Below are positions 46,899-59,214 of a stretch of DNA of 64,000 nt, piece after piece. The first letter of the stretch is position 1; each line of letters starts with the position of its first letter. The translations under genes and the position numbers were made by a program. The notes below the pieces were generated by a model. It made no database searches. It was not told the origin of the DNA and worked only from the letters and a program-made list of their open reading frames with translations. The stretch is from Chaunax sp. Z400. Lineage: Eukaryota; Chordata; Actinopteri; Lophiiformes; Chaunacidae. The stretch spans positions 124,001-188,000 of the forward strand of contig JBAGJB010000231.1 of the NCBI GenBank assembly GCA_037577475.1, written 5' to 3'.

Positions 46899-49800
46899 GA
46901 TAAGCTCTTTCAATGGTTTTATGGGGTCTCCAAGAACGCCAGCAGGTAAACCGAGTCCCTACGACTTACGGTTCCTGAGATATGACATGTATTTTTGGTG
47001 ATTTTTGGAATGTTTGTATCTCGGGAACGAAAGGTCGTAGAGACTCGGGACCAACGTCCTTCTAGGGGTTTATGTGGTCTCTGAGAACACCAGTCTTTGT
47101 CCCGAGTCTGTGCGACCTTCCTTTCCCGAGATATGACATGTCCAGTAGGGGCGTATTTTGAATGTCTGTATCTCGGGAACGGAAGGTCGTAGAGACACGG
47201 GGAGAAGTCTGGCGTGTTCAGAGACCACGAATTATGTCCGACGGATCAGGGTCCCGAGTCTCTACGACCTTCCGTTCCCGAGTTATACTCAAGTTTATTT
47301 TCCCATTGAAGTGAATGGGCTTTGGTTCGCCTATAGTGAATGTGTGTATCTCGGAAACGGAAGGTCGTAGAGACTCGGGACCAACGTCCGTCTAGGGGTT
47401 TATGTGGTCTCTGAGAACACCAGTCTTTGTCCCGAGTCTGTGCGACCTTCCTTTCCCGAGATATGACATGTCCAGTAGGGGCGTATTTTGAATGTCTGTA
47501 TCTCGGGAACGGAAGGTCGTAGAGACTCGGGGATAAGCTCTTTCAATGGTTTTATGGAGTCTCCAAGAACGGCAGCAGGTAAACCGAGTCTCTACGACTT
47601 ACGGTTCCCGAGATATGACATGTATTTTTGGTGATTTTTGGAATGTTTGTATCTCGGGAACGGAAGGTCGTAGAGACTCGGGGAGAAGTCTGGCGTGTTC
47701 AGGGACCACGAATTATGTCCGACCGATCAGGGTCCCGAGTCTCTACGACCTTCCGTTCCCGAGTTATACTCAAGTTTATTTTCCCATTGAAGTGAATGGG
47801 GTTTGGTTCGCCTATAGTGAATGTGTGTATCTCTGAAACGGAAGGTCGTAGAGACTCGGGACCAACGTCCTTCTAGGGGTTTATGTGGTCTCTGAGAACA
47901 CCAGTCTTTGTCCCGAGTCTGTGCGACCTTCCTTTCCCGAGATATGACATGTCCAGTAGGGGCGTATTTTGAATGTCTGTATCTCGGGAACGGAAGGTCG
48001 TAGAGACACGGGGAGAAGTCTGGCGTGTTCAGAGACCACGAATTATGTCCGACGGATCAGGGTCCCGAGTCTCTACGACCTTCCGTTCCCGAGTTATACT
48101 CAAGTTTATTTTCCCATTGAAGTGAATGGGCTTTGGTTCGCCTATAGTGAATGTGTGTATCTCGGAAACGGAAGGTCGTAGAGACTCGGGACCAACGTCC
48201 GTCTAGGGGTTTATGTGGTCTCTGAGAACACCAGTCTTTGTCCCGAGTCTGTGCGACCTTCCTTTCCCGAGATATGACATGTCCAGTAGGGGCGTATTTT
48301 GAATGTCTGTATCTCGGGAACGGAAGGTCGTAGAGACTCGGGGATAAGCTCTTTCAATGGTTTTATGGAGTCTCCAAGAACGGCAGCAGGTAAACCGAGT
48401 CTCTACGACTTACGGTTCCCGAGATATGACATGTATTTTTTGTGATTTTTGGAATGTTTGTATCTCGGGAACGGAAGGTCGTAGAGACTCGGGGAGAAGT
48501 CTGGCGTGTTCAGGGACCACGAATTATGTCCGACCGATCAGGGTCCCGAGTCTCTACGACCTTCCGTTCCCGAGTTATACTCAAGTTTATTTTCCCATTG
48601 AAGTGAATGGGGTTTGGTTCGCCTATAGTGAATGTGTGTATCTCTGAAACGGAAGGTCGTAGAGACTCGGGACCAACGTCCTTCTAGGGGTTTATGTGGT
48701 CTCTGAGAACACCAGTCTTTGTCCCGAGTCTGTGCGACCTTCCTTTCCCGAGATATGACATGTCCAGTAGGGGCGTATTTTGAATGTCTGTATCTCGGGA
48801 ACGGAAGGTCGTAGAGACACGGGGAGAAGTCTGGCGTGTTCAGAGACCACGAATTATGTCCGACGGATCAGGGTCCCGAGTCTCTACGACCTTCCGTTCC
48901 CGAGTTATACTCAAGTTTATTTTCCCATTGAAGTGAATGGGCTTTGGTTCGCCTATAGTGAATGTGTGTATCTCGGAAATGGAAGGTCGTAGAGACTCGG
49001 GACCAACGTCCGTCTAGGGGTTTATGTGGTCTCTGAGAACACCAGTCTTTGTCCCGAGTCTGTGCGACCTTCCTTTCCCGAGATATGACATGTCCAGTAG
49101 GGGCGTATTTTGAATGTCTGTATCTCGGGAACGGAAGGTCGTAGAAACTCGCGGACAAGTGTGGGTTAGGGGTTAGGGTTACGGTTAGGGTTAGGGTTAA
49201 GGGGATAAAAACTCAATCGGGGCCCTACCCGGGTTGGTAACTTTTGAACGGAAGGTCGTAGAGACTCTGGGATAAGCTCTTTCAATGGTTTTATGGGGTC
49301 TCCAAGAACGCCAGCAGGTAAACCGAGTCTCTACGACTTACGGTTCCCGAGATATGACATGTATTTTTTGTGATTTTTGGAATGTTTGTATCTCGGGAAC
49401 GGAAGGTCGTAGAGACTCGGGGAGAAGTCTGGCGTGTTCAGGGACCACGAATTATGTCCGACCGATCAGGGTCCCGAGTCTCTACGACCTTCCGTTCCCG
49501 AGTTATACTCAAGTTTATTTTCCCATTGAAGTGAATGGGGTTTGGTTCGCCTATAGTGAATGTGTGTATCTCTGAAACGGAAGGTCGTAGAGACTCGGGA
49601 CCAACGTCCTTCTAGGGGTTTATGTGGTCTCTGAGAACACCAGTCTTTGTCCCGAGTCTGTGCGACCTTCCTTTCCCGAGATATGACATGTCCAGTAGGG
49701 GCGTATTTTGAATGTCTGTATCTCGGGAACGGAAGGTCGTAGAGACACGGGGAGAAGTCTGGCGTGTTCAGAGACCACGAATTATGTCCGACGGATCAGG

Positions 49801-50800
49801 GTCCCGAGTCTCTACGACCTTCCGTTCCCGAGTTATACTCAAGTTTATTTTCCCATTGAAGTGAATGGGCTTTGGTTCGCCTATAGTGAATGTGTGTATC
49901 TCGGAAATGGAAGGTCGTAGAGACTCGGGACCAACGTCCGTCTAGGGGTTTATGTGGTCTCTGAGAACACCAGTCTTTGTCCCGAGTCTGTGCGACCTTC
50001 CTTTCCCGAGATATGACATGTCCAGTAGGGGCGTATTTTGAATGTCTGTATCTCGGGAACGGAAGGTCGTAGAAACTCGCGGACAAGTGTGGGTTAGGGG
50101 TTAGGGTTACGGTTAGGGTTAGGGTTAAGGGGATAAAAACTCAATCGGGGCCCTACCCGGGTTGGTAACTTTTGAACGGAAGGTCGTAGAGACTCTGGGA
50201 TAAGCTCTTTCAATGGTTTTATGGGGTCTCCAAGAACGCCAGCAGGTAAACCGAGTCTCTACGACTTACGGTTCCCGAGATATGACATGTATTTTTGGTG
50301 ATTTTTGGAATGTTTGTATCTCGGGAACGGAAGGTCGTAGAGACTCGGGGAGAAGTCTGGCGTGTTCAGGGACCACGAATTATGTCTGACGGATCAGGGT
50401 CCCGAGTCTCTACGACCTTCCGTTCCCGAGTTATACTCAAGTTTATTTTCGCATTGAAGTGAATGGGGTTTGGTTCGCCTATAGTGAATGTGTGTATCTC
50501 GGAAACGGAAGGTCGTAGAGACTCGGGACCAACGTCCGTCTAGGGGTTTATGTGGTCTCTGAGAACACCAGTCTTTGTCCCGAGTCTGTGCGACCTTCCT
50601 TTCCCGAGATATGACATGTCCAGTAGGGGCGTATTTTGAATGTCTGTATCTCGGGAACGGAAGGTCGTAGAGACTAGCGGACCAGTGTGGGTTAGGGGTT
50701 AGGGTTAGGGTTAGGGTTAGGTTAGGTTAAGGGGATAAAAACTCAATCGGGGCCGTACCCGGGTTGGTAACTTTTGAACGGAAGGTCGTAGAGACTCGGG
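46899..50800. repeat. 3902 bp HOR, second copy
   Basis: Collinear with 39716-43617 at +7183: T1 at 49154 and 50082, T2 at 50680 (GACCAGTG), chimeric C at 49271. Confidence 0.93.
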
Positions 50801-52035
50801 GATAAGCTCTTTCAATGGTTTTATGGGGTCTCCAAGAACGCCAGCAGGTAAACCGAGTCCCTACGACTTACGGTTCCTGAGATATGACATGTATTTTTGG
50901 TGATTTTTGGAATGTTTGTATCTCGGGAACGAAAGGTCGTAGAGACTCGGGACCAACGTCCTTCTAGGGGTTTATGTGGTCTCTGAGAACACCAGTCTTT
51001 GTCCCGAGTCTGTGCGACCTTCCTTTCCCGAGATATGACATGTCCAGTAGGGGCGTATTTTGAATGTCTGTATCTCGGGAACGGAAGGTCGTAGAGACAC
51101 GGGGAGAAGTCTGGCGTGTTCAGAGACCACGAATTATGTCCGACGGATCAGGGTCCCGAGTCTCTACGACCTTCCGTTCCCGAGTTATACTCAAGTTTAT
51201 TTTCCCATTGAAGTGAATGGGCTTTGGTTCGCCTATAGTGAATGTGTGTATCTCGGAAACGGAAGGTCGTAGAGACTCGGGACCAACGTCCGTCTAGGGG
51301 TTTATGTGGTCTCTGAGAACACCAGTCTTTGTCCCGAGTCTGTGCGACCTTCCTTTCCCGAGATATGACATGTCCAGTAGGGGCGTATTTTGAATGTCTG
51401 TATCTCGGGAACGGAAGGTCGTAGAGACTCGGGGATAAGCTCTTTCAATGGTTTTATGGAGTCTCCAAGAACGGCAGCAGGTAAACCGAGTCTCTACGAC
51501 TTACGGTTCCCGAGATATGACATGTATTTTTGGTGATTTTTGGAATGTTTGTATCTCGGGAACGGAAGGTCGTAGAGACTCGGGGAGAAGTCTGGCGTGT
51601 TCAGGGACCACGAATTATGTCTGACGGATCAGGGTCCCGAGTCTCTACGACCTTCCGTTCCCGAGTTATACTCAAGTTTATTTTCGCATTGAAGTGAATG
51701 GGGTTTGGTTCGCCTATAGTGAATGTGTGTATCTCGGAAACGGAAGGTCGTAGAGACTCGGGACCAACGTCCGTCTAGGGGTTTATGTGGTCTCTGAGAA
51801 CACCAGTCTTTGTCCCGAGTCTGTGCGACCTTCCTTTCCCGAGATATGACATGTCCAGTAGGGGCGTATTTTGAATGTCTGTATCTCGGGAACGGAAGGT
51901 CGTAGAGACTAGCGGACAAGTGTGGGTTAGGGGTTAGGGTTAGGGTTAGGGTTAGGTTAGGTTAAGGGGATAAAAACTCAATCGGGGCCGTACCCGGGTT
52001 GGTAACTTTTGAACGGAAGGTCGTAGAGACTCGGG
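50801..52035. repeat. 1235 bp HOR, third copy
   Basis: Same layout as 38481-39715 and 43618-44852; T2 at 51915. All three copies are preceded by a GACCAGTG T2. Confidence 0.93.
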
Positions 52036-55009
52036 GATAAGCTCTTTCAATGGTTTTATGGGGTCTCCAAGAACGCCAGCAGGTAAACCGAGTCCCTACG
52101 ACTTACGGTTCCTGAGATATGACATGTATTTTTGGTGATTTTTGGAATGTTTGTATCTCGGGAACGAAAGGTCGTAGAGACTCGGGACCAACGTCCTTCT
52201 AGGGGTTTATGTGGTCTCTGAGAACACCAGTCTTTGTCCCGAGTCTGTGCGACCTTCCTTTCCCGAGATATGACATGTCCAGTAGGGGCGTATTTTGAAT
52301 GTCTGTATCTCGGGAACGGAAGGTCGTAGAGACACGGGGAGAAGTCTGGCGTGTTCAGAGACCACGAATTATGTCCGACGGATCAGGGTCCCGAGTCTCT
52401 ACGACCTTCCGTTCCCGAGTTATACTCAAGTTTATTTTCCCATTGAAGTGAATGGGCTTTGGTTCGCCTATAGTGAATGTGTGTATCTCGGAAACGGAAG
52501 GTCGTAGAGACTCGGGACCAACGTCCGTCTAGGGGTTTATGTGGTCTCTGAGAACACCAGTCTTTGTCCCGAGTCTGTGCGACCTTCCTTTCCCGAGATA
52601 TGACATGTCCAGTAGGGGCGTATTTTGAATGTCTGTATCTCGGGAACGGAAGGTCGTAGAGACTCGGGGATAAGCTCTTTCAATGGTTTTATGGAGTCTC
52701 CAAGAACGGCAGCAGGTAAACCGAGTCTCTACGACTTACGGTTCCCGAGATATGACATGTATTTTTGGTGATTTTTGGAATGTTTGTATCTCGGGAACGG
52801 AAGGTCGTAGAGACTCGGGGAGAAGTCTGGCGTGTTCAGGGACCACGAATTATGTCCGACCGATCAGGGTCCCGAGTCTCTACGACCTTCCGTTCCCGAG
52901 TTATACTCAAGTTTATTTTCCCATTGAAGTGAATGGGGTTTGGTTCGCCTATAGTGAATGTGTGTATCTCTGAAACGGAAGGTCGTAGAGACTCGGGACC
53001 AACGTCCTTCTAGGGGTTTATGTGGTCTCTGAGAACACCAGTCTTTGTCCCGAGTCTGTGCGACCTTCCTTTCCCGAGATATGACATGTCCAGTAGGGGC
53101 GTATTTTGAATGTCTGTATCTCGGGAACGGAAGGTCGTAGAGACACGGGGAGAAGTCTGGCGTGTTCAGAGACCACGAATTATGTCCGACGGATCAGGGT
53201 CCCGAGTCTCTACGACCTTCCGTTCCCGAGTTATACTCAAGTTTATTTTCCCATTGAAGTGAATGGGCTTTGGTTCGCCTATAGTGAATGTGTGTATCTC
53301 GGAAACGGAAGGTCGTAGAGACTCGGGACCAACGTCCGTCTAGGGGTTTATGTGGTCTCTGAGAACACCAGTCTTTGTCCCGAGTCTGTGCGACCTTCCT
53401 TTCCCGAGATATGACATGTCCAGTAGGGGCGTATTTTGAATGTCTGTATCTCGGGAACGGAAGGTCGTAGAGACTCGGGGATAAGCTCTTTCAATGGTTT
53501 TATGGAGTCTCCAAGAACGGCAGCAGGTAAACCGAGTCTCTACGACTTACGGTTCCCGAGATATGACATGTATTTTTTGTGATTTTTGGAATGTTTGTAT
53601 CTCGGGAACGGAAGGTCGTAGAGACTCGGGGAGAAGTCTGGCGTGTTCAGGGACCACGAATTATGTCCGACCGATCAGGGTCCCGAGTCTCTACGACCTT
53701 CCGTTCCCGAGTTATACTCAAGTTTATTTTCCCATTGAAGTGAATGGGGTTTGGTTCGCCTATAGTGAATGTGTGTATCTCTGAAACGGAAGGTCGTAGA
53801 GACTCGGGACCAACGTCCTTCTAGGGGTTTATGTGGTCTCTGAGAACACCAGTCTTTGTCCCGAGTCTGTGCGACCTTCCTTTCCCGAGATATGACATGT
53901 CCAGTAGGGGCGTATTTTGAATGTCTGTATCTCGGGAACGGAAGGTCGTAGAGACACGGGGAGAAGTCTGGCGTGTTCAGAGACCACGAATTATGTCCGA
54001 CGGATCAGGGTCCCGAGTCTCTACGACCTTCCGTTCCCGAGTTATACTCAAGTTTATTTTCCCATTGAAGTGAATGGGCTTTGGTTCGCCTATAGTGAAT
54101 GTGTGTATCTCGGAAATGGAAGGTCGTAGAGACTCGGGACCAACGTCCGTCTAGGGGTTTATGTGGTCTCTGAGAACACCAGTCTTTGTCCCGAGTCTGT
54201 GCGACCTTCCTTTCCCGAGATATGACATGTCCAGTAGGGGCGTATTTTGAATGTCTGTATCTCGGGAACGGAAGGTCGTAGAAACTCGCGGACAAGTGTG
54301 GGTTAGGGGTTAGGGTTACGGTTAGGGTTAGGGTTAAGGGGATAAAAACTCAATCGGGGCCCTACCCGGGTTGGTAACTTTTGAACGGAAGGTCGTAGAG
54401 ACTCTGGGATAAGCTCTTTCAATGGTTTTATGGGGTCTCCAAGAACGCCAGCAGGTAAACCGAGTCTCTACGACTTACGGTTCCCGAGATATGACATGTA
54501 TTTTTGGTGATTTTTGGAATGTTTGTATCTCGGGAACGGAAGGTCGTAGAGACTCGGGGAGAAGTCTGGCGTGTTCAGGGACCACGAATTATGTCTGACG
54601 GATCAGGGTCCCGAGTCTCTACGACCTTCCGTTCCCGAGTTATACTCAAGTTTATTTTCGCATTGAAGTGAATGGGGTTTGGTTCGCCTATAGTGAATGT
54701 GTGTATCTCGGAAACGGAAGGTCGTAGAGACTCGGGACCAACGTCCGTCTAGGGGTTTATGTGGTCTCTGAGAACAACAGTCTTTGTCCCGAGTCTGTGC
54801 GACCTTCCTTTCCCGAGATATGACATGTCCAGTAGGGGCGTATTTTGAATGTCTGTATCTCGGGAACGGAAGGTCGTAGAGACTAGCGGACAAGTGTGGG
54901 TTAGGGGTTAGGGTTAGGGTTAGGGTTAGGTTAGGTTAAGGGGATAAAAACTCAATCGGGGCCGTACCCGGGTTGGTAACTTTTGAACGGAAGGTCGTAG
55001 AGACTCGGG
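52036..55009. repeat. Full 2974 bp HOR, fourth copy
   Basis: T1 54291, T2 54889, TTTTTTGTG in the C3 position (53480). Private change: GAACAACAGTC near 54775 in the B at 54737 region's downstream spacer. It corresponds to 2343-5316 in the large-scale order. Confidence 0.93.
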
Positions 55010-57983
55010 GATAAGCTCTTTCAATGGTTTTATGGGGTCTCCAAGAACGCCAGCAGGTAAACCGAGTCCCTACGACTTACGGTTCCTGAGATATGACATG
55101 TATTTTTGGTGATTTTTGGAATGTTTGTATCTCGGGAACGAAAGGTCGTAGAGACTCGGGACCAACGTCCTTCTAGGGGTTTATGTGGTCTCTGAGAACA
55201 CCAGTCTTTGTCCCGAGTCTGTGCGACCTTCCTTTCCCGAGATATGACATGTCCAGTAGGGGCGTATTTTGAATGTCTGTATCTCGGGAACGGAAGGTCG
55301 TAGAGACACGGGGAGAAGTCTGGCGTGTTCAGAGACCACGAATTATGTCCGACGGATCAGGGTCCCGAGTCTCTACGACCTTCCGTTCCCGAGTTATACT
55401 CAAGTTTATTTTCCCATTGAAGTGAATGGGCTTTGGTTCGCCTATAGTGAATGTGTGTATCTCGGAAACGGAAGGTCGTAGAGACTCGGGACCAACGTCC
55501 GTCTAGGGGTTTATGTGGTCTCTGAGAACACCAGTCTTTGTCCCGAGTCTGTGCGACCTTCCTTTCCCGAGATATGACATGTCCAGTAGGGGCGTATTTT
55601 GAATGTCTGTATCTCGGGAACGGAAGGTCGTAGAGACTCGGGGATAAGCTCTTTCAATGGTTTTATGGAGTCTCCAAGAACGGCAGCAGGTAAACCGAGT
55701 CTCTACGACTTACGGTTCCCGAGATATGACATGTATTTTTGGTGATTTTTGGAATGTTTGTATCTCGGGAACGGAAGGTCGTAGAGACTCGGGGAGAAGT
55801 CTGGCGTGTTCAGGGACCACGAATTATGTCCGACCGATCAGGGTCCCGAGTCTCTACGACCTTCCGTTCCCGAGTTATACTCAAGTTTATTTTCCCATTG
55901 AAGTGAATGGGGTTTGGTTCGCCTATAGTGAATGTGTGTATCTCTGAAACGGAAGGTCGTAGAGACTCGGGACCAACGTCCTTCTAGGGGTTTATGTGGT
56001 CTCTGAGAACACCAGTCTTTGTCCCGAGTCTGTGCGACCTTCCTTTCCCGAGATATGACATGTCCAGTAGGGGCGTATTTTGAATGTCTGTATCTCGGGA
56101 ACGGAAGGTCGTAGAGACACGGGGAGAAGTCTGGCGTGTTCAGAGACCACGAATTATGTCCGACGGATCAGGGTCCCGAGTCTCTACGACCTTCCGTTCC
56201 CGAGTTATACTCAAGTTTATTTTCCCATTGAAGTGAATGGGCTTTGGTTCGCCTATAGTGAATGTGTGTATCTCGGAAACGGAAGGTCGTAGAGACTCGG
56301 GACCAACGTCCGTCTAGGGGTTTATGTGGTCTCTGAGAACACCAGTCTTTGTCCCGAGTCTGTGCGACCTTCCTTTCCCGAGATATGACATGTCCAGTAG
56401 GGGCGTATTTTGAATGTCTGTATCTCGGGAACGGAAGGTCGTAGAGACTCGGGGATAAGCTCTTTCAATGGTTTTATGGAGTCTCCAAGAACGGCAGCAG
56501 GTAAACCGAGTCTCTACGACTTACGGTTCCCGAGATATGACATGTATTTTTGGTGATTTTTGGAATGTTTGTATCTCGGGAACGGAAGGTCGTAGAGACT
56601 CGGGGAGAAGTCTGGCGTGTTCAGGGACCACGAATTATGTCCGACCGATCAGGGTCCCGAGTCTCTACGACCTTCCGTTCCCGAGTTATACTCAAGTTTA
56701 TTTTCCCATTGAAGTGAATGGGGTTTGGTTCGCCTATAGTGAATGTGTGTATCTCTGAAACGGAAGGTCGTAGAGACTCGGGACCAACGTCCTTCTAGGG
56801 GTTTATGTGGTCTCTGAGAACACCAGTCTTTGTCCCGAGTCTGTGCGACCTTCCTTTCCCGAGATATGACATGTCCAGTAGGGGCGTATTTTGAATGTCT
56901 GTATCTCGGGAACGGAAGGTCGTAGAGACACGGGGAGAAGTCTGGCGTGTTCAGAGACCACGAATTATGTCCGACGGATCAGGGTCCCGAGTCTCTACGA
57001 CCTTCCGTTCCCGAGTTATACTCAAGTTTATTTTCCCATTGAAGTGAATGGGCTTTGGTTCGCCTATAGTGAATGTGTGTATCTCGGAAATGGAAGGTCG
57101 TAGAGACTCGGGACCAACGTCCGTCTAGGGGTTTATGTGGTCTCTGAGAACACCAGTCTTTGTCCCGAGTCTGTGCGACCTTCCTTTCCCGAGATATGAC
57201 ATGTCCAGTAGGGGCGTATTTTGAATGTCTGTATCTCGGGAACGGAAGGTCGTAGAAACTCGCGGACAAGTGTGGGTTAGGGGTTAGGGTTACGGTTAGG
57301 GTTAGGGTTAAGGGGATAAAAACTCAATCGGGGCCCTACCCGGGTTGGTAACTTTTGAACGGAAGGTCGTAGAGACTCTGGGATAAGCTCTTTCAATGGT
57401 TTTATGGGGTCTCCAAGAACGCCAGCAGGTAAACCGAGTCTCTACGACTTACGGTTCCCGAGATATGACATGTATTTTTGGTGATTTTTGGAATGTTTGT
57501 ATCTCGGGAACGGAAGGTCGTAGAGACTCGGGGAGAAGTCTGGCGTGTTCAGGGACCACGAATTATGTCTGACGGATCAGGGTCCCGAGTCTCTACGACC
57601 TTCCGTTCCCGAGTTATACTCAAGTTTATTTTCGCATTGAAGTGAATGGGGTTTGGTTCGCCTATAGTGAATGTGTGTATCTCGGAAACGGAAGGTCGTA
57701 GAGACTCGGGACCAACGTCCGTCTAGGGGTTTATGTGGTCTCTGAGAACACCAGTCTTTGTCCCGAGTCTGTGCGACCTTCCTTTCCCGAGATATGACAT
57801 GTCCAGTAGGGGCGTATTTTGAATGTCTGTATCTCGGGAACGGAAGGTCGTAGAGACTAGCGGACAAGTGTGGGTTAGGGGTTAGGGTTAGGGTTAGGGT
57901 TAGGTTAGGTTAAGGGGATAAAAACTCAATCGGGGCCGTACCCGGGTTGGTAACTTTTGAACGGAAGGTCGTAGAGACTCGGG
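55010..57983. repeat. Full 2974 bp HOR, fifth copy
   Basis: T1 57265, T2 57863. The C3 position reads TTTTTGGTG, as in 5317-8290, so this copy corresponds to that one. Confidence 0.94.
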
Positions 57984-59214
57984 GATAAGCTCTTTCAATG
58001 GTTTTATGGGGTCTCCAAGAACGCCAGCAGGTAAACCGAGTCCCTACGACTTACGGTTCCTGAGATATGACATGTATTTTTGGTGATTTTTGGAATGTTT
58101 GTATCTCGGGAACGAAAGGTCGTAGAGACTCGGGACCAACGTCCTTCTAGGGGTTTATGTGGTCTCTGAGAACACCAGTCTTTGTCCCGAGTCTGTGCGA
58201 CCTTCCTTTCCCGAGATATGACATGTCCAGTAGGGGCGTATTTTGAATGTCTGTATCTCGGGAACGGAAGGTCGTAGAGACACGGGGAGAAGTCTGGCGT
58301 GTTCAGAGACCACGAATTATGTCCGACGGATCAGGGTCCCGAGTCTCTACGACCTTCCGTTCCCGAGTTATACTCAAGTTTATTTTCCCATTGAAGTGAA
58401 TGGGCTTTGGTTCGCCTATAGTGAATGTGTGTATCTCGGAAACGGAAGGTCGTAGAGACTCGGGACCAACGTCCGTCTAGGGGTTTATGTGGTCTCTGAG
58501 AACACCAGTCTTTGTCCCGAGTCTGTGCGACCTTCCTTTCCCGAGATATGACATGTCCAGTAGGGGCGTATTTTGAATGTCTGTATCTCGGGAACGGAAG
58601 GTCGTAGAGACTCGGGGATAAGCTCTTTCAATGGTTTTATGGAGTCTCCAAGAACGGCAGCAGGTAAACCGAGTCTCTACGACTTACGGTTCCCGAGATA
58701 TGACATGTATTTTTGGTGATTTTTGGAATGTTTGTATCTCGGGAACGGAAGGTCGTAGAGACTCGGGGAGAAGTCTGGCGTGTTCAGAGACCACGAATTA
58801 TGTCCGACGGATCAGGGTCCCGAGTCTCTACGACCTTCCGTTCCCGAGTTATACTCAAGTTTATTTTCCCATTGAAGTGAATGGGCTTTGGTTCGCCTAT
58901 AGTGAATGTGTGTATCTCGGAAATGGAAGGTCGTAGAGACTCGGGACCAACGTCCGTCTAGGGGTTTATGTGGTCTCTGAGAACACCAGTCTTTGTCCCG
59001 AGTCTGTGCGACCTTCCTTTCCCGAGATATGACATGTCCAGTAGGGGCGTATTTTGAATGTCTGTATCTCGGGAACGGAAGGTCGTAGAAACTCGCGGAC
59101 AAGTGTGGGTTAGGGGTTAGGGTTACGGTTAGGGTTAGGGTTAAGGGGATAAAAACTCAATCGGGGCCCTACCCGGGTTGGTAACTTTTGAACGGAAGGT
59201 CGTAGAGACTCTGG
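57984..59214. repeat. 1231 bp HOR fragment ending in T1, second copy
   Basis: Same order as 10124-11354 at +47860: C 57984, B 58135, A 58287, B 58465, C 58617, A 58768, B 58946, T1 59098. Confidence 0.93.
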
